Positions 40,735 through 50,708 of a stretch of DNA of 64,000 nucleotides are shown piece by piece. Positions within the stretch are counted from its first letter, which is position 1. Each line of letters begins with the position of its first letter. The translations under genes were made by a program, and so were the position numbers. Below the pieces are notes generated by a model. That model worked only from the letters and a program-made list of their open reading frames with translations, was not told the origin of the DNA and made no database searches. This DNA comes from Yersinia proxima (GTDB lineage Bacteria > Pseudomonadota > Gammaproteobacteria > Enterobacterales > Enterobacteriaceae), in assembly GCF_902170785.1 (NCBI RefSeq), contig NZ_CABHYG010000009.1:124001-188000 (forward strand), given 5' to 3'.

Positions 40735-41277
40735 TCGTATCGACTGACTCATCACTATTAGTGCGTAACAGGGACCGTAACTTAACACCACCAGCAAAAC
40801 TTAGTGTGGGAAATATCTCGCGTAGCAATACGCTACCACATGACTCCGGTGAATAAAGTCCATTAATCTACGTTTAATCAGAAAAAATAGAGAAGAACCC
40901 GAATACATCTTCTATAAAAAACAAAAAAACACGAATTAAATCAATAAATAAAATCAACCATTCAATTTTAAATTCAGACTTATCTTTATATTACATGGCC
41001 TAAACTATCTGTAAGAACATATAAATAGCATTCCAATATTCACTGATTAAGATAGAAAATCTGCTTTAGCCATTATATTTTTAATTAACCATATTCCTTT
41101 CCATTTTCATTAAAGTTAAATATTGAGATGGCGTAATATTTCAGTCATTTTCCTTATTGTAACCCTAAGCTAATTTTTAACTTTGCTATCCAATAAAAAG
41201 CATATTGGATCAGTATCTTACTAAGCGCACAGCCCTTTATACTCAGAACATTATGACTTTTATAATGGTAATACCCG
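40735..41277. other. AT-rich promoter region upstream of the FGGY kinase
   Basis: The gap has no gene I can support. It is strongly AT-rich between about 40900 and 41160. Near the kinase it carries the inverted repeat listed separately at 41188-41210. Confidence 0.5.
41188..41210. promoter_or_regulatory. inverted repeat, candidate operator for the kinase operon
   Basis: ATCCAATA - 7 nt - TATTGGAT is a perfect 8-bp inverted repeat ending 67 bp before the kinase ATG. It could bind a dimeric repressor; no regulator gene is adjacent. Confidence 0.5.
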
Positions 41278-42801
41278 ATGGATTATTATCTCGGAATTGA
41301 CGTAGGAACCTCAAAAGTAAAATCAGTACTATTTGACGCTCATTTTAATGAGTGTCTGGTTGCATCGGTCAATAATCTCACTTTATCTCCCCATTCCGGC
41401 TATGCAGAACAAGATATGCAAAGCCTTTGGCTTGGGGTGATTTCCACCTTGAAAACAGTGATGGACTCGCCTTTATTACGGCGAAATAAAATTCGATCTA
41501 TTGGCATAACCGGGCAAGGAGAAGGTGTCTGGTTAGTTGATAGACAGGGGCGACCGGTACGTAATGCTATCTTGTGGAGTGACACACGTAGCGCCGCATT
41601 GGTTGAGTATTTTAAGCAGCAACCGGGTCTGGAAGAGCAACTGTTCGCCATCAGCGGCACGCCGTTATTGCCATGCAATAGCAGCATGATCCTCCGTTGG
41701 TTACAGCAATATGAACCTGAAACATTGGCACAAGCAGACCGCTTCTTTTTTGCCAAAGACTGGATTCGCTATCAACTAACCGGAGAATCCTGGCTGGAAG
41801 TCAGTGATACCGGCACCTCATTACTCGATTTGCAGCGCGGTGAGTTATCAAATGAGGTTTTGTCGCAATTAGGAATAGCGAATACTGCCCGATTATTCCC
41901 CCCGTTGTTGCCATCAGCCGCTATTGCAGGTCACATCACCACGCAGGTCGCGCAAATTACCGGATTAGACGTGGGTATACCTGTTTGTGCCGGTGCGCTG
42001 GATGTGTCGGCAACCGCACTAGGAATAGGGGCAGTGAATCATGGCGATGTATATACCATCCTCGGCACCACTTGCTGTACCGGCATTGTTTGCAATGATC
42101 TCACACGGATTAATCGACAAACCCGCTTTATTCCTCATGCATTAAGTGGCAATTACATCAATCTATTTGCTCTGCAATCCGGCACCCCCAATATTGATTG
42201 GGCGCTGTCACAACTGACCGACAGCAACGATTTCTCGCAAATCAGCACCCAACTTGAAGCCGTGCCAGCCGGTTGTAACGGGGTATTTTATCAACCCTAT
42301 ATTAATGGCGAACGGGCACCATTTTATAGCCCATCAGCGCGCGCCGGTTTTTTCGGGATCAGTCAACACACCACTGACCACCACCTGTTACGGGCAGTTT
42401 TTGAAGGTCTGGCATATGCCATTAAGGATTCTCTCGCTGATTATCCTGCGGGTGGACGTTTGTATTTGGCCGGTGGTGGTGCGGCTTCCAGACTGTGGTT
42501 GCAAATTATTGCTGATTGCACCGGCCGCGAGGTCATCACCCAGCAAGTAAAAGAGTTGGGTGCCCGTGGCGCCGCCATGCTGGCAGCTCAAGCCATCGGA
42601 CAACCAGCTTCTCTGGTAGATTCACTCGATGACATCACGGCTTGCGCTCCCGACCCACAACAAATGCCTACCTATAACGCACTTTACCCTGTTTTCCGTC
42701 AACTACGCGACGCGCTACAGCCCGTTTGGCAAGCCAGAGAACAGGCCTTAAGCAAACTTAATGCTGCTAAACATCTTCCTCAATTTCAGGACAATCTATG
42801 A
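41278..42801 (+). CDS. FGGY-family carbohydrate kinase (xylulokinase-like)
   Basis: The 507-residue enzyme has the ASKHA/FGGY layout: N-terminal DYYLGIDVGTSKVKSVLFDAHF phosphate loop, TGQGEGVWLVDRQGRPVRNAILWSDTR, a central VCAGALDVSATALGIGAV segment and the C-terminal FGGY signature (YLAGGGAASRLWLQIIADCTGREV). It phosphorylates a pentulose or related polyol/ketose; the exact sugar cannot be assigned. It is coupled to the dehydrogenase by a 4-nt overlap and faces a RbsABC-type importer. Confidence 0.88.
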   Translation: MDYYLGIDVGTSKVKSVLFDAHFNECLVASVNNLTLSPHSGYAEQDMQSLWLGVISTLKTVMDSPLLRRNKIRSIGITGQGEGVWLVDRQGRPVRNAILWSDTRSAALVEYFKQQPGLEEQLFAISGTPLLPCNSSMILRWLQQYEPETLAQADRFFFAKDWIRYQLTGESWLEVSDTGTSLLDLQRGELSNEVLSQLGIANTARLFPPLLPSAAIAGHITTQVAQITGLDVGIPVCAGALDVSATALGIGAVNHGDVYTILGTTCCTGIVCNDLTRINRQTRFIPHALSGNYINLFALQSGTPNIDWALSQLTDSNDFSQISTQLEAVPAGCNGVFYQPYINGERAPFYSPSARAGFFGISQHTTDHHLLRAVFEGLAYAIKDSLADYPAGGRLYLAGGGAASRLWLQIIADCTGREVITQQVKELGARGAAMLAAQAIGQPASLVDSLDDITACAPDPQQMPTYNALYPVFRQLRDALQPVWQAREQALSKLNAAKHLPQFQDNL

Positions 42802-43811
42802 AAACGCTCTTTACCGCAGAATATGCCGGCAGTCTGGACCATTTCCATCAGCTTGGCGAACTGGTTATCAGTGGCTGGGCGGCGGGAGAACCCAAACTGG
42901 GTGAAGAACAGTTGATTGCACTCGGCCACGATGCTGATTTTCTGGTCACCAGTTATGATGATATTACTGCCCATGTGATTAAAGCCTGCCCGCAGCTGAA
43001 GCTCATTGCCTGCACTCGTGCCAATCCGGTCAATATCGATGTGAATGCGGCAACAGAGCGGGGAATTCCGGTTATTTATACTCCGGGGCGCAATTCCGAT
43101 GCAGCGGCAGAATTAACAATTGCACTGATGCTGAATCTGGCCCGCCACATTCCGCAGGCCCATAGCGCTTTAAAACGGGGACAATTCACTGCAACTACAC
43201 CGGGCAATGCCGGGCTTAAGACTGACGTGGTGTGGGATGTAACCAAAGACAGCCCTTATGAAGTGTTTAAGGGCGTGGAATTACGCAATAAAACCTTGGG
43301 AATTGTCGGTTATGGCAGTATTGGGCAGCGCGTTGGGCGTATTGCGCGAGCATTCGGCATGCGGCTGTTGGTAGCCGACCCTTATGTTTCAGAGGTCGAA
43401 TTGGACGAGCCAGGCATCCACAAAACCACATTGGAGCTGCTCTTCAGTCGGTCTGACTTTGTCACTCTACATGTGAAAGTCACCCCGCAAACCGAAGGAT
43501 TAATTGATGCACGCTTGTTTTCACTAATGAAACCAGAGGCTTATTTTATCAATACGTCACGCGCGGCGGTGGTCGTTGAGCAACATTTAGTTGATGCCTT
43601 GCGGCACAAACAATTAGCCGGTGCGGCATTAGACGTCTATGCCCATGAGCCGATCCACGCCAATCACCCTTTTATTCATGAGTTTGATAATGTGGTTATC
43701 ACGCCACATATTGCAGGTGCTACTCATGAGACTCTGGTTAAACATACCGCCATGATTGCACAGGACATTGAACGTTTTCTACGTAATGAACCTTTATTAT
43801 ATCGCTATTAG
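42798..43811 (+). CDS. D-2-hydroxyacid dehydrogenase (SerA-like)
   Basis: A NAD-dependent D-isomer-specific 2-hydroxyacid dehydrogenase of 337 residues. It shows the Rossmann motif GIVGYGSIGQRVGRIARAFG (about 172-191), the NTSRAAVV catalytic Arg region (about 251-258), the Glu (YAHEPI, about 283) and the His (ITPHIAGATHE, about 302). Partnering with a FGGY kinase suggests the pair converts an imported sugar acid or phosphorylated intermediate. Its ATG overlaps the kinase stop. Confidence 0.88.
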   Translation: MKTLFTAEYAGSLDHFHQLGELVISGWAAGEPKLGEEQLIALGHDADFLVTSYDDITAHVIKACPQLKLIACTRANPVNIDVNAATERGIPVIYTPGRNSDAAAELTIALMLNLARHIPQAHSALKRGQFTATTPGNAGLKTDVVWDVTKDSPYEVFKGVELRNKTLGIVGYGSIGQRVGRIARAFGMRLLVADPYVSEVELDEPGIHKTTLELLFSRSDFVTLHVKVTPQTEGLIDARLFSLMKPEAYFINTSRAAVVVEQHLVDALRHKQLAGAALDVYAHEPIHANHPFIHEFDNVVITPHIAGATHETLVKHTAMIAQDIERFLRNEPLLYRY

Positions 43812-43824
43812 TGAGCAGTGCTTT

Positions 43825-44769
43825 TCAGTTCAATCTGGGGGTATGTGCCATAAAATCAAGCGTATGCGCCCAATTCACCACTCCGGCATCCGATCCTAAA
43901 CCGGTTGCTACTAATCCCGCGACTGCTGAACCGAGTTCACAAGCCTGTTCCAGTGACCAACCATTAGCTAACCCGGCAATAAATCCACCGCAGTAACTGT
44001 CACCACAGCCGGTCGTATCTGACACGGCCACCTGATAGGCGGGCACACGGAAATTATGGTGCGAACTTATCACATAAGACCCTTGCGCCCCGGCTTTAAA
44101 AATACAGGTACCCACGCCTAAATCGAGGAAAAACTGCCCAATATCCTGCGGATTATCCAGACCAGAGATAAAAGCAGCCTCTTCTAATGCTGGCATAAAA
44201 TAATCAATAGCAGCAAGCATGGGTTTTAATAATGATAGCGTTTGTGAGTTGGGCGCGATGAGATCAAAACTGGTAACCACGCCTTTGCTTTTTGCATGAT
44301 GCAAAAGTCGCGCGCTTTGGCCTTTGTCCATCGCAGCCAGCAACCCGCTGCCGCCGTGATGTAAAAATCGGGTATCACATACCCTATCAAAATCAGTATC
44401 GTCGACATACCAATGGTCAGAGGCCCCTCGACAATGCAATGCAGGGCGCTCACCATCGGGTCGAATAGTCAAAATTGTGGCTGAGGTTTCTGCTTGCGTG
44501 GTGCGCTGGATAAGCGAGCTATCAATCCCCAACTTATGATAAACACTCAGAATAAAATCGGCTTTCTCATCCTCTCCCAGACAAGCAGAAGTCGCGGTAT
44601 GAATACCCAACTTGGCGGCATTCATCGCCGCACCACTGGCAGTCCCCGCCGGGTTAAGACGAATTTGATCGATAAAATGCACCCCACCCTTTTCAGGAAT
44701 ACCGGTGACCGGACGCCCGGCAATATCTAAAATGGTCAGGCCAACAAATACCGCATCAAATTTACTCAC
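43825..44769 (-). CDS. PfkB-family sugar kinase
   Basis: A ribokinase-fold enzyme of 314 residues with the PfkB end signature DTTGCGDSYCGGFIAGLANG (about 249-268; the catalytic base is the Asp in GCGD) and an N-terminal GGVHFIDQIRLNPAGTASGAAMNAAKLG substrate region. The start is GTG with AAGGAA upstream. It ends the importer operon, 9 nt after the second permease gene, and converges with the dehydrogenase gene. Confidence 0.88.
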   Translation of the reverse strand: MSKFDAVFVGLTILDIAGRPVTGIPEKGGVHFIDQIRLNPAGTASGAAMNAAKLGIHTATSACLGEDEKADFILSVYHKLGIDSSLIQRTTQAETSATILTIRPDGERPALHCRGASDHWYVDDTDFDRVCDTRFLHHGGSGLLAAMDKGQSARLLHHAKSKGVVTSFDLIAPNSQTLSLLKPMLAAIDYFMPALEEAAFISGLDNPQDIGQFFLDLGVGTCIFKAGAQGSYVISSHHNFRVPAYQVAVSDTTGCGDSYCGGFIAGLANGWSLEQACELGSAVAGLVATGLGSDAGVVNWAHTLDFMAHTPRLN

Positions 44770-44778
44770 TGCATTTCC

Positions 44779-45789
44779 TTATTCGTATGCTACTGCACGT
44801 TGGGAGCGTTTAAGATTGCGCTGGATAAATGACAGTGCCAACGCACCGACCAAAATAATGCCGGTCAATGCATCTTTAACAATAAAATCAAGGCCTAATA
44901 GATTTAAACCATTGGCAACCATGCCAAGAAACAGTACGCCGACGAGAGTGCCTGGAACATTCGGTCGCCCCTGAGCATGAAAAGCCGTACCGATAAATAC
45001 GGCAGCAATGGCATCCAGCAAATAGGCCTGACCCGCAAGGGGCGTAAACTGGCGCAAGTTTGCGGATAAGATCACCCCGCCTAATGCACAGGTCACGGAG
45101 GTAATAATTAATGTCCAGAACAAATAGCGTTTTACCCGAATACCAGCTGCATTTGCCGCCTGACTGTTCAGCCCCAGTGCATGAATGCGCTTACCAAAGA
45201 TGGTGCGTTCAAAAAAGATAAAATAGAGCAGAAACAGTACCCCGGCAAAAATCACCGGTAAGGGAATATTGGCCCATGACCCCACCGCCAGATTGTGATA
45301 TTCCTGCGCCATACGCCGGAAAGCGATCGGCCCACCGCCATCAGTATAAATCCGCTCCACACTGCTGCCGATGAAATAAGTCCCCAATGTCGCCAGAAAA
45401 GGTTTAACGTTACACCAAACAATTAAGAAGGCATTTAGCAAGCCAATTAATGCGCCTCCCGCCAGAGCGGCAAATATCGCCACTTGCCAGGATAATTGGT
45501 ATTGCTTGAGGGCGATAAGCGCAAAAGCTGCACCAAAATCCAGTGCCACCCCGACCGACAGATCTATCCCGCCAGCCGTCACCACCAAGGTCATCGCCAG
45601 CGCTACAATCAGTAGGATGGCATTCCCTTGTAATAGATTCTGCAGATTACCAGTCGAGAAAAAGGCCTGTGTTTTCAATGAGAAAAAAATAAAAAAGGCG
45701 GCTAATATTAAAACAAACCCATACTGAATGAGTAAGTACTTCAGAGCAGGCAAGACCCGTTGACGGTTTTGAATGTTCACATTTTTCAT
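44779..45789 (-). CDS. RbsC-type sugar ABC transporter permease (second of two)
   Basis: The 336-residue permease is mostly membrane segments, with the family motifs GGIDLSVGVALDFGAAFA (about 89-106) and AAVFIGTAFHAQGRPNVPGTLVGVLFLG. It pairs with the upstream permease as a heterodimer and overlaps it by one base (TGATG). It imports a sugar with the ATPase and binding protein of the operon. Confidence 0.93.
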   Translation of the reverse strand: MKNVNIQNRQRVLPALKYLLIQYGFVLILAAFFIFFSLKTQAFFSTGNLQNLLQGNAILLIVALAMTLVVTAGGIDLSVGVALDFGAAFALIALKQYQLSWQVAIFAALAGGALIGLLNAFLIVWCNVKPFLATLGTYFIGSSVERIYTDGGGPIAFRRMAQEYHNLAVGSWANIPLPVIFAGVLFLLYFIFFERTIFGKRIHALGLNSQAANAAGIRVKRYLFWTLIITSVTCALGGVILSANLRQFTPLAGQAYLLDAIAAVFIGTAFHAQGRPNVPGTLVGVLFLGMVANGLNLLGLDFIVKDALTGIILVGALALSFIQRNLKRSQRAVAYE

Positions 45790-46805
45790 CAGTAACGCCC
45801 GCCAGACTTCAATGCCGAGGTCGCTAATACCAGTAATATCAGCGCACCTTTTATTGCCCCAACCCAGAAAATGTCGACGCGCAATAACGCCAACCCATTC
45901 GATAACGCATTCACTAGCAAAGCGCCGAGCAATGCGCCGCCAATCGTCACGATCCGTCGACGTGAAAATGCAGAACCGATAAACGTAGCAAGAACCATTT
46001 CTAGCAATAATGACTCTTCAGTCCCAGGCGAGCTTCCAGACCCACGCGCCACCAGCGCTAATGCGGCCAACACGGCGGTGAGCGCGGCCAACATGTATGA
46101 TTGCGCCACCAGCCGTTTAACCGGTAAACCCGACATTTCTGCTGCTTCGCGATTGCCGCCACTCGCCTGCAAATGTAACCCCCAGCGAGTTCGGTAGAGA
46201 ACAAAGAGCAATACGGCAAATATGATCAACATAAACCAAACGGCAACCGGCAATTGCCAGTAGCGATTGTCGCGAAAAGCCACCATCGCGGTATCGGTCA
46301 CGCTTATACGTCTTTGCTGAGTTATTAGGTTAGCTATGCCGATAATGGCGACGGAGCTGGCCAATGTCGCCAGTAATGGCGGCAATCTGACCCAAACCAC
46401 CAACACGGCATTGACTGCACCCGCCAGTAATGAGGCACCCAACGCCCAGATAGCGATGGTCAAATAACCTGCACCTTGATTGGTCAGCCCATCACTGATG
46501 ATGGCCGCAGCCAAAACGGCAATCGCTGGCAGCGAAATATCGATACCACCCGAAACAACATCATCTCCACCGCCGGTCACCACACAAACTAAACCGTAAC
46601 AGAGAATAGCCAGTGGCACGGTCTGGCGCAGAATGGTGGTGATATTTTGCCATCCGAGAAAATAAGGTGCCTGTACACAAAGAAAAAGTAATAAAGCCGC
46701 GAACAGTAATATTGGTATGTTATCAATAAATTGCTGTTGATTCGGCAAGAAACGTTTGCCCACAAAAGGCTTGTTTTTCACCTGCCCGTGACTGAGTTGG
46801 CTCAT
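45789..46805 (-). CDS. RbsC-type sugar ABC transporter permease (first of two)
   Basis: This 338-residue permease has the RbsC/LsrC-like GGGDDVVSGGIDISLPAIAVLAA segment (about 74-96) and ATFIGSAFSRRRIVTIGGALLG. Two distinct permeases in one operon resemble Lsr-type and xylose/ribose paralogue systems. Its start overlaps the ATPase stop by 4 nt. Confidence 0.93.
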   Translation of the reverse strand: MSQLSHGQVKNKPFVGKRFLPNQQQFIDNIPILLFAALLLFLCVQAPYFLGWQNITTILRQTVPLAILCYGLVCVVTGGGDDVVSGGIDISLPAIAVLAAAIISDGLTNQGAGYLTIAIWALGASLLAGAVNAVLVVWVRLPPLLATLASSVAIIGIANLITQQRRISVTDTAMVAFRDNRYWQLPVAVWFMLIIFAVLLFVLYRTRWGLHLQASGGNREAAEMSGLPVKRLVAQSYMLAALTAVLAALALVARGSGSSPGTEESLLLEMVLATFIGSAFSRRRIVTIGGALLGALLVNALSNGLALLRVDIFWVGAIKGALILLVLATSALKSGGRY

Positions 46806-48370
46806 ATCTGTGCCTCCTGTTCTGACAGTGGCGACGTAGAGGCTGTGCTGCCGGTGGTTAATGCCAGTAAAGCCTCCTGAGTTAAGTCTTGTGTTGAAAC
46901 TTCTGCCACCAACTCACCGCGTAACATCACCAAAATGCGGTCACATAATCCGATAAGTTCACTGGCATCACTGGAGGAAACCAATATACTTTTGCCGCTA
47001 GCCACCAATGATTCAACCAATTGATAAATCTCAGCTCTGGCCCCCATATCCACACCCAATGTTGGTTCATCCAAAATAAACAGATTGGCATCGGTTGCCA
47101 GCCAACGGGCTAAAATCACTTTCTGTTGATTGCCACCGCTGAGAAAGCGAACCGGTTGGCGAAGATTATTCGGCCGAATACGCAGACGATTTGCCAGCTC
47201 CTTGGCGCGTGCGGCCGCTTTACCGCGTTGTTCCCAGCCGGCCAAGGCCACATCGGATAATGACGCCAAATTAATGTTATCGGTCACCGGCATCTCCAGC
47301 ACCAATCCCTGGTGGCGTCTATCTCGTGGCACCAGCACAATACCCTGTGCAATAGCCTGGGCGGGAGAGAGAATGGATTGTGACTTGCCATTGATAGTGA
47401 TGCTCCCACTACTTGGCCGTTGCAGGCCGTAGAGGGTGTCAATGAGCGCATCTCGCCCTGACCCCAATAGACCGGCGATACCGACGACTTCACCTTCAGC
47501 AACCTGAAAACTCAGAGAAGAAAATGCACGATTAACTCGCAGTTGGTTAACTTCAAGTCGGGGTTTTAATGCCGTTTTAGCGCGTCGCGGGGCAAACAGC
47601 GCATCAAGGTCTCGGCCAATCATCAAACGGATTAATGGCACAATATCCTGTTGCGTTACCGGAGATAAGGTTTCGATATCCTTCCCGTTACGAAATACTG
47701 TTACACGGTCGCACCACTCTGTTATTTCCGACAAGTAATGTGAGATATAAATAATGGCAATACCACGTACTTTTAATTCACTGATTGCGGCAAACACCCG
47801 CTGTGCTTCACTGGCTTCCAACGGGGCTGTCGGTTCGTCAAACACCACCAACCGCGCCTGACCATCAATCAGCGCCCGGGCAATTTGTACTAGTTTGCGT
47901 TCAGCAATACTCAGTTCGCTGATTAAGGTATTGCCATTAATCTCAGTATTCAGAATTTGGCTGAAAAATTGCTCTGTCTTTTGTCGCATCGCACGTTTAT
48001 CCAAACCCAGCCACGGGTGGCGTAATTCTTGCCCCATAAAAACGGATTCAGTCACGGTAAAGTGCGGGATTAAATGCAATTCCTGGTGGATAAAGCGGAT
48101 ACCACTGGCGTGAACAGTTTTAGCCGTAACGGGATTAAGCCGTTCACCATCAACGATAATTTCGCCGCTATCCGCTTGATAAACCCCTGCAAGAATCTTA
48201 ATCAAGGTTGATTTGCCAGCGCCATTTTCACCAATAAGGCCGTGTATCTCTCCCGGAAGAACCCGCAGCACTGCACCATCCAGTGCCAGAGTTCCCGGAA
48301 ACGACTTTCTAATATTGTTCATTTCAAGGCCCCCCACGGCGTGGGTGCCTGAATAAGCAGAATATGTCAT
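46802..48370 (-). CDS. RbsA-type sugar ABC transporter ATPase (duplicated domain)
   Basis: The 522-residue protein has two ABC domains. The first has Walker A GENGAGKST (about 51-59), ABC signature LSIAERKLVQIARAL and Walker B RLVVFDEPTAPLE. The second has a degenerate Walker A (GLLGSGRDALID), signature LSGGNQQKVILARWL and LFILDEPTLGVDMG. This asymmetry is usual for RbsA/MglA/XylG. It lies 4 nt after the binding-protein gene. Confidence 0.95.
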   Translation of the reverse strand: MTYSAYSGTHAVGGLEMNNIRKSFPGTLALDGAVLRVLPGEIHGLIGENGAGKSTLIKILAGVYQADSGEIIVDGERLNPVTAKTVHASGIRFIHQELHLIPHFTVTESVFMGQELRHPWLGLDKRAMRQKTEQFFSQILNTEINGNTLISELSIAERKLVQIARALIDGQARLVVFDEPTAPLEASEAQRVFAAISELKVRGIAIIYISHYLSEITEWCDRVTVFRNGKDIETLSPVTQQDIVPLIRLMIGRDLDALFAPRRAKTALKPRLEVNQLRVNRAFSSLSFQVAEGEVVGIAGLLGSGRDALIDTLYGLQRPSSGSITINGKSQSILSPAQAIAQGIVLVPRDRRHQGLVLEMPVTDNINLASLSDVALAGWEQRGKAAARAKELANRLRIRPNNLRQPVRFLSGGNQQKVILARWLATDANLFILDEPTLGVDMGARAEIYQLVESLVASGKSILVSSSDASELIGLCDRILVMLRGELVAEVSTQDLTQEALLALTTGSTASTSPLSEQEAQI

Positions 48371-48374
48371 GGTG

Positions 48375-49367
48375 TTATTTCAAATCGCCGTAACCAAGCT
48401 GCTTGTAGACTGCCTTCGCCTCTTCTGGCCCGTTAACTGGCAGCACCGGGACGAAGGTTTGTGGCAGTAATTTTTCACCGGCAAAGTAGCGTGCTACGTT
48501 ATCCGCAGAAGTTTTGCCAATCAGATTAGGTTGTTGCGCGACGTTGGCGACCAGCGGGCTGCCCTTTTCTGCCATGATTTCCAGCGTTTCTGGCCCGGCA
48601 TCAATCGCCGTCACTTTAACATCACCTGCGCGCCCGCTCTCTTCCAATGCCTGCACAATACCAATAGCAGGCTGATCCCAGCAGGCAACATGGATAGCAT
48701 CCAAAGTACCTTTCGGATGTTGGCTCAATAATTCCAGTGTCTTTTTACGGGCATCTTCCGGTGAGTTAGCATATTGCTCTGCCAATTCCGGCTGAATAAT
48801 TTTAATGCCGGGATAGTCCTGCAATACATATTTCCATAGATCGTAACGAATACCACAAATACGCAATGAATTAGAGAAGGCATTAAATACCGCTATATTG
48901 CCCTTTCCCCCTAACGCATCTGCGGTATATCGGCCAATGGTGCTGCCGATAGTGTAATTATCGGAAGTAGTGTTATTAATTGAATAAGGTGAGACATGGT
49001 CGACGGTGAATATCGGGATACCTGCCGCCTGTAATGCTTTAAATTTAGGCTCAACAGCACTGTCACCCAAAATACTGATAACCGCATCGACTTTACGCGC
49101 CAGCAAAATATCATGGTTATCGGCATGCACTTGGTTATCACGCCCACCATCCACCGCCACCACTTTCCCACCCAGTTTTTCAACCTCACTGGATGCCCCT
49201 TTAAAGGCTTCGCGATCCCAAAAGTGTTGTGTGCCAACCACCGCCACACCGATTGTTTTCCCTTGAAGGGAGAGTGCTTCAGCTTGTGCCTGGACACTAC
49301 CTGCAAATAAAACCAGCCCAGAAAGACCGGCAGCTATCGCGGTATTCAGCGTTTTCTTCTTTGTCAT
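48375..49367 (-). CDS. periplasmic sugar-binding protein (RbsB/LsrB-type)
   Basis: The 330-residue precursor has a signal peptide (about 1-29, ending VQAQAEA) and a type I periplasmic-binding fold (GKTIGVAVVGTQHFWDREAFKGASSEVEKLGG; PIFTVDHV; TLDAIHVACWDQPAIGIVQAL). It delivers the substrate to the two permeases. As first gene of the operon it sits behind a 537-nt gap that carries a candidate operator and an ERIC remnant but no gene. Confidence 0.94.
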   Translation of the reverse strand: MTKKKTLNTAIAAGLSGLVLFAGSVQAQAEALSLQGKTIGVAVVGTQHFWDREAFKGASSEVEKLGGKVVAVDGGRDNQVHADNHDILLARKVDAVISILGDSAVEPKFKALQAAGIPIFTVDHVSPYSINNTTSDNYTIGSTIGRYTADALGGKGNIAVFNAFSNSLRICGIRYDLWKYVLQDYPGIKIIQPELAEQYANSPEDARKKTLELLSQHPKGTLDAIHVACWDQPAIGIVQALEESGRAGDVKVTAIDAGPETLEIMAEKGSPLVANVAQQPNLIGKTSADNVARYFAGEKLLPQTFVPVLPVNGPEEAKAVYKQLGYGDLK

Positions 49368-49505
49368 CTTGTTATTATCCTTTTATTCACTACTTGTTAT
49401 TTGCCACTTTTTCTTTGTGCAATCCCCTGGTAAAGCACCTAGAAGCTAGCAATGCAGTCAGATAAAGCGAAATAACAAAAGTGATAAAGGAAAGTTAAAA
49501 AGCGG

Positions 49506-49522
49506 GATTGTATTTTACAATC
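49506..49522. promoter_or_regulatory. inverted repeat, candidate operator of the sugar importer operon
   Basis: GATTGTA-TTT-TACAATC is a perfect 7-bp inverted repeat 139 bp upstream of the binding-protein ATG. It differs from the repeat ahead of the facing kinase gene, so the two operons may have different regulators. Confidence 0.5.
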
Positions 49523-49588
49523 GATTAACCAGAAATATTTAAATAGCCCACAGTGGTCGCAGCGAGCTGAAGGTTATAGTGTGTATCA

Positions 49589-49650
49589 GGCCACTTATTC
49601 GAGTTGCAGTAAAGCCGCTAACACAGTTGTAGCTTGACGTATGACGAAGA
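49589..49650. repeat. internally deleted ERIC-like remnant
   Basis: About 60 bp retain the left-end attcgagttgcag and the right-end tagcttgacgtatgacg parts of ERIC, with the central core missing and the outer ends decayed. Confidence 0.55.
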
Positions 49651-49904
49651 TATATCGCCCGATTTCACCCACTTACTGTGATAAGGATCGCTGAATTTTT
49701 TTTCTATAAGTGCTTGAATAATGAAAGAGCGTGAGAAATTTTACTCCTCCGCAAGATGAGCTTCTCACTGGTTTTCGAGGCGGCCCTTTCAAGTGCTCGG
49801 GTATCTCTCCATGAAACGGTTGCGTTCATGCCCACTTTTGCGGCATGTTTACAACAACACTTCCCTGCTTTAGACGTTTGAATTATCACTTTGTGAGCAA
49901 CCTG

Positions 49905-50708
49905 ATGATTAAGTGGCTGTGGAAAGCAAACCAACCGCAAGCGGAGATGCTTGCACAGTGGCGTGAAGCGCTGAACATCCCCCTATTGGCACCTTTAAAT
50001 AAGGAGGAACAACAGCGGCTGGTTTCTGTCGCAAGTCACCTGTTGCAACAAAAGCGCCTGGTGCCACTACAAGGATTAGAATTAACGCCGCTGATGCAGG
50101 CACGCCTGACATTGCTATTCGCCCTACCCGTCATGGAACTGGGCGCAAAATGGTTAGATGGCTTTCATGAAGTGCTGATTTATCCCTCCCCTTTTGTGGT
50201 TGACGACGACTGGCAAGATGATGCAGGCCTGGTTCACTCTGGGCAAACCGTGCAGTCCGGCCAAAGCTGGGAGCAAGGGCCGATTGTTCTAAACTGGCAA
50301 GATATTCAGGATTCATTCGATTTATCAGGTTTTAATCTGGTTATCCATGAAGCCGCACATAAGCTGGATATGCGCAACGGCGGGCACTCAAACGGCGTGC
50401 CACCTATCGCTATGCGTGATGTTGCAGCATGGGAATATGACTTACACCAGGCGATGGACAATATTCAAGATGAGATAGATATGGTGGGAGTCGACGCTGC
50501 CAGTATGGATGCCTACGCCGCCAGTGATCCCGCAGAATGTTTTGCTGTGTTATCTGAATATTTTTTCAGCGCGCCTGAGCTATTGGAAAACCGTTTCCCG
50601 GCGGTGTATCGGCATTTCTGTACTTTCTATCGCCAGGATCCACTGGCCAGACTAAAACGCTGGGAAAACGAGAGTCAAAATATTGAAAGTTCATCTCCAA
50701 TGGGTTAG
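49905..50708 (+). CDS. mtfA: Mlc titration factor MtfA
   Basis: MtfA is a zinc aminopeptidase-like protein that binds the repressor Mlc and so affects ptsG expression. The start chosen gives [12 protein letters not shown] (267 aa), aligning with E. coli MtfA; an upstream ATG 20 codons earlier lies in a non-homologous extension. The zinc motif HEAAH is at residues 148-152, with Glu further on ([14 protein letters not shown]). It lies next to tRNA-Asn, as in E. coli. Confidence 0.94.
   Translation: MIKWLWKANQPQAEMLAQWREALNIPLLAPLNKEEQQRLVSVASHLLQQKRLVPLQGLELTPLMQARLTLLFALPVMELGAKWLDGFHEVLIYPSPFVVDDDWQDDAGLVHSGQTVQSGQSWEQGPIVLNWQDIQDSFDLSGFNLVIHEAAHKLDMRNGGHSNGVPPIAMRDVAAWEYDLHQAMDNIQDEIDMVGVDAASMDAYAASDPAECFAVLSEYFFSAPELLENRFPAVYRHFCTFYRQDPLARLKRWENESQNIESSSPMG

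Noticed and set aside
49704..49940. 78-residue minus-strand frame overlapping the mtfA start
   Set aside because: Overlaps the true mtfA start, no ribosome site and no recognisable domain.
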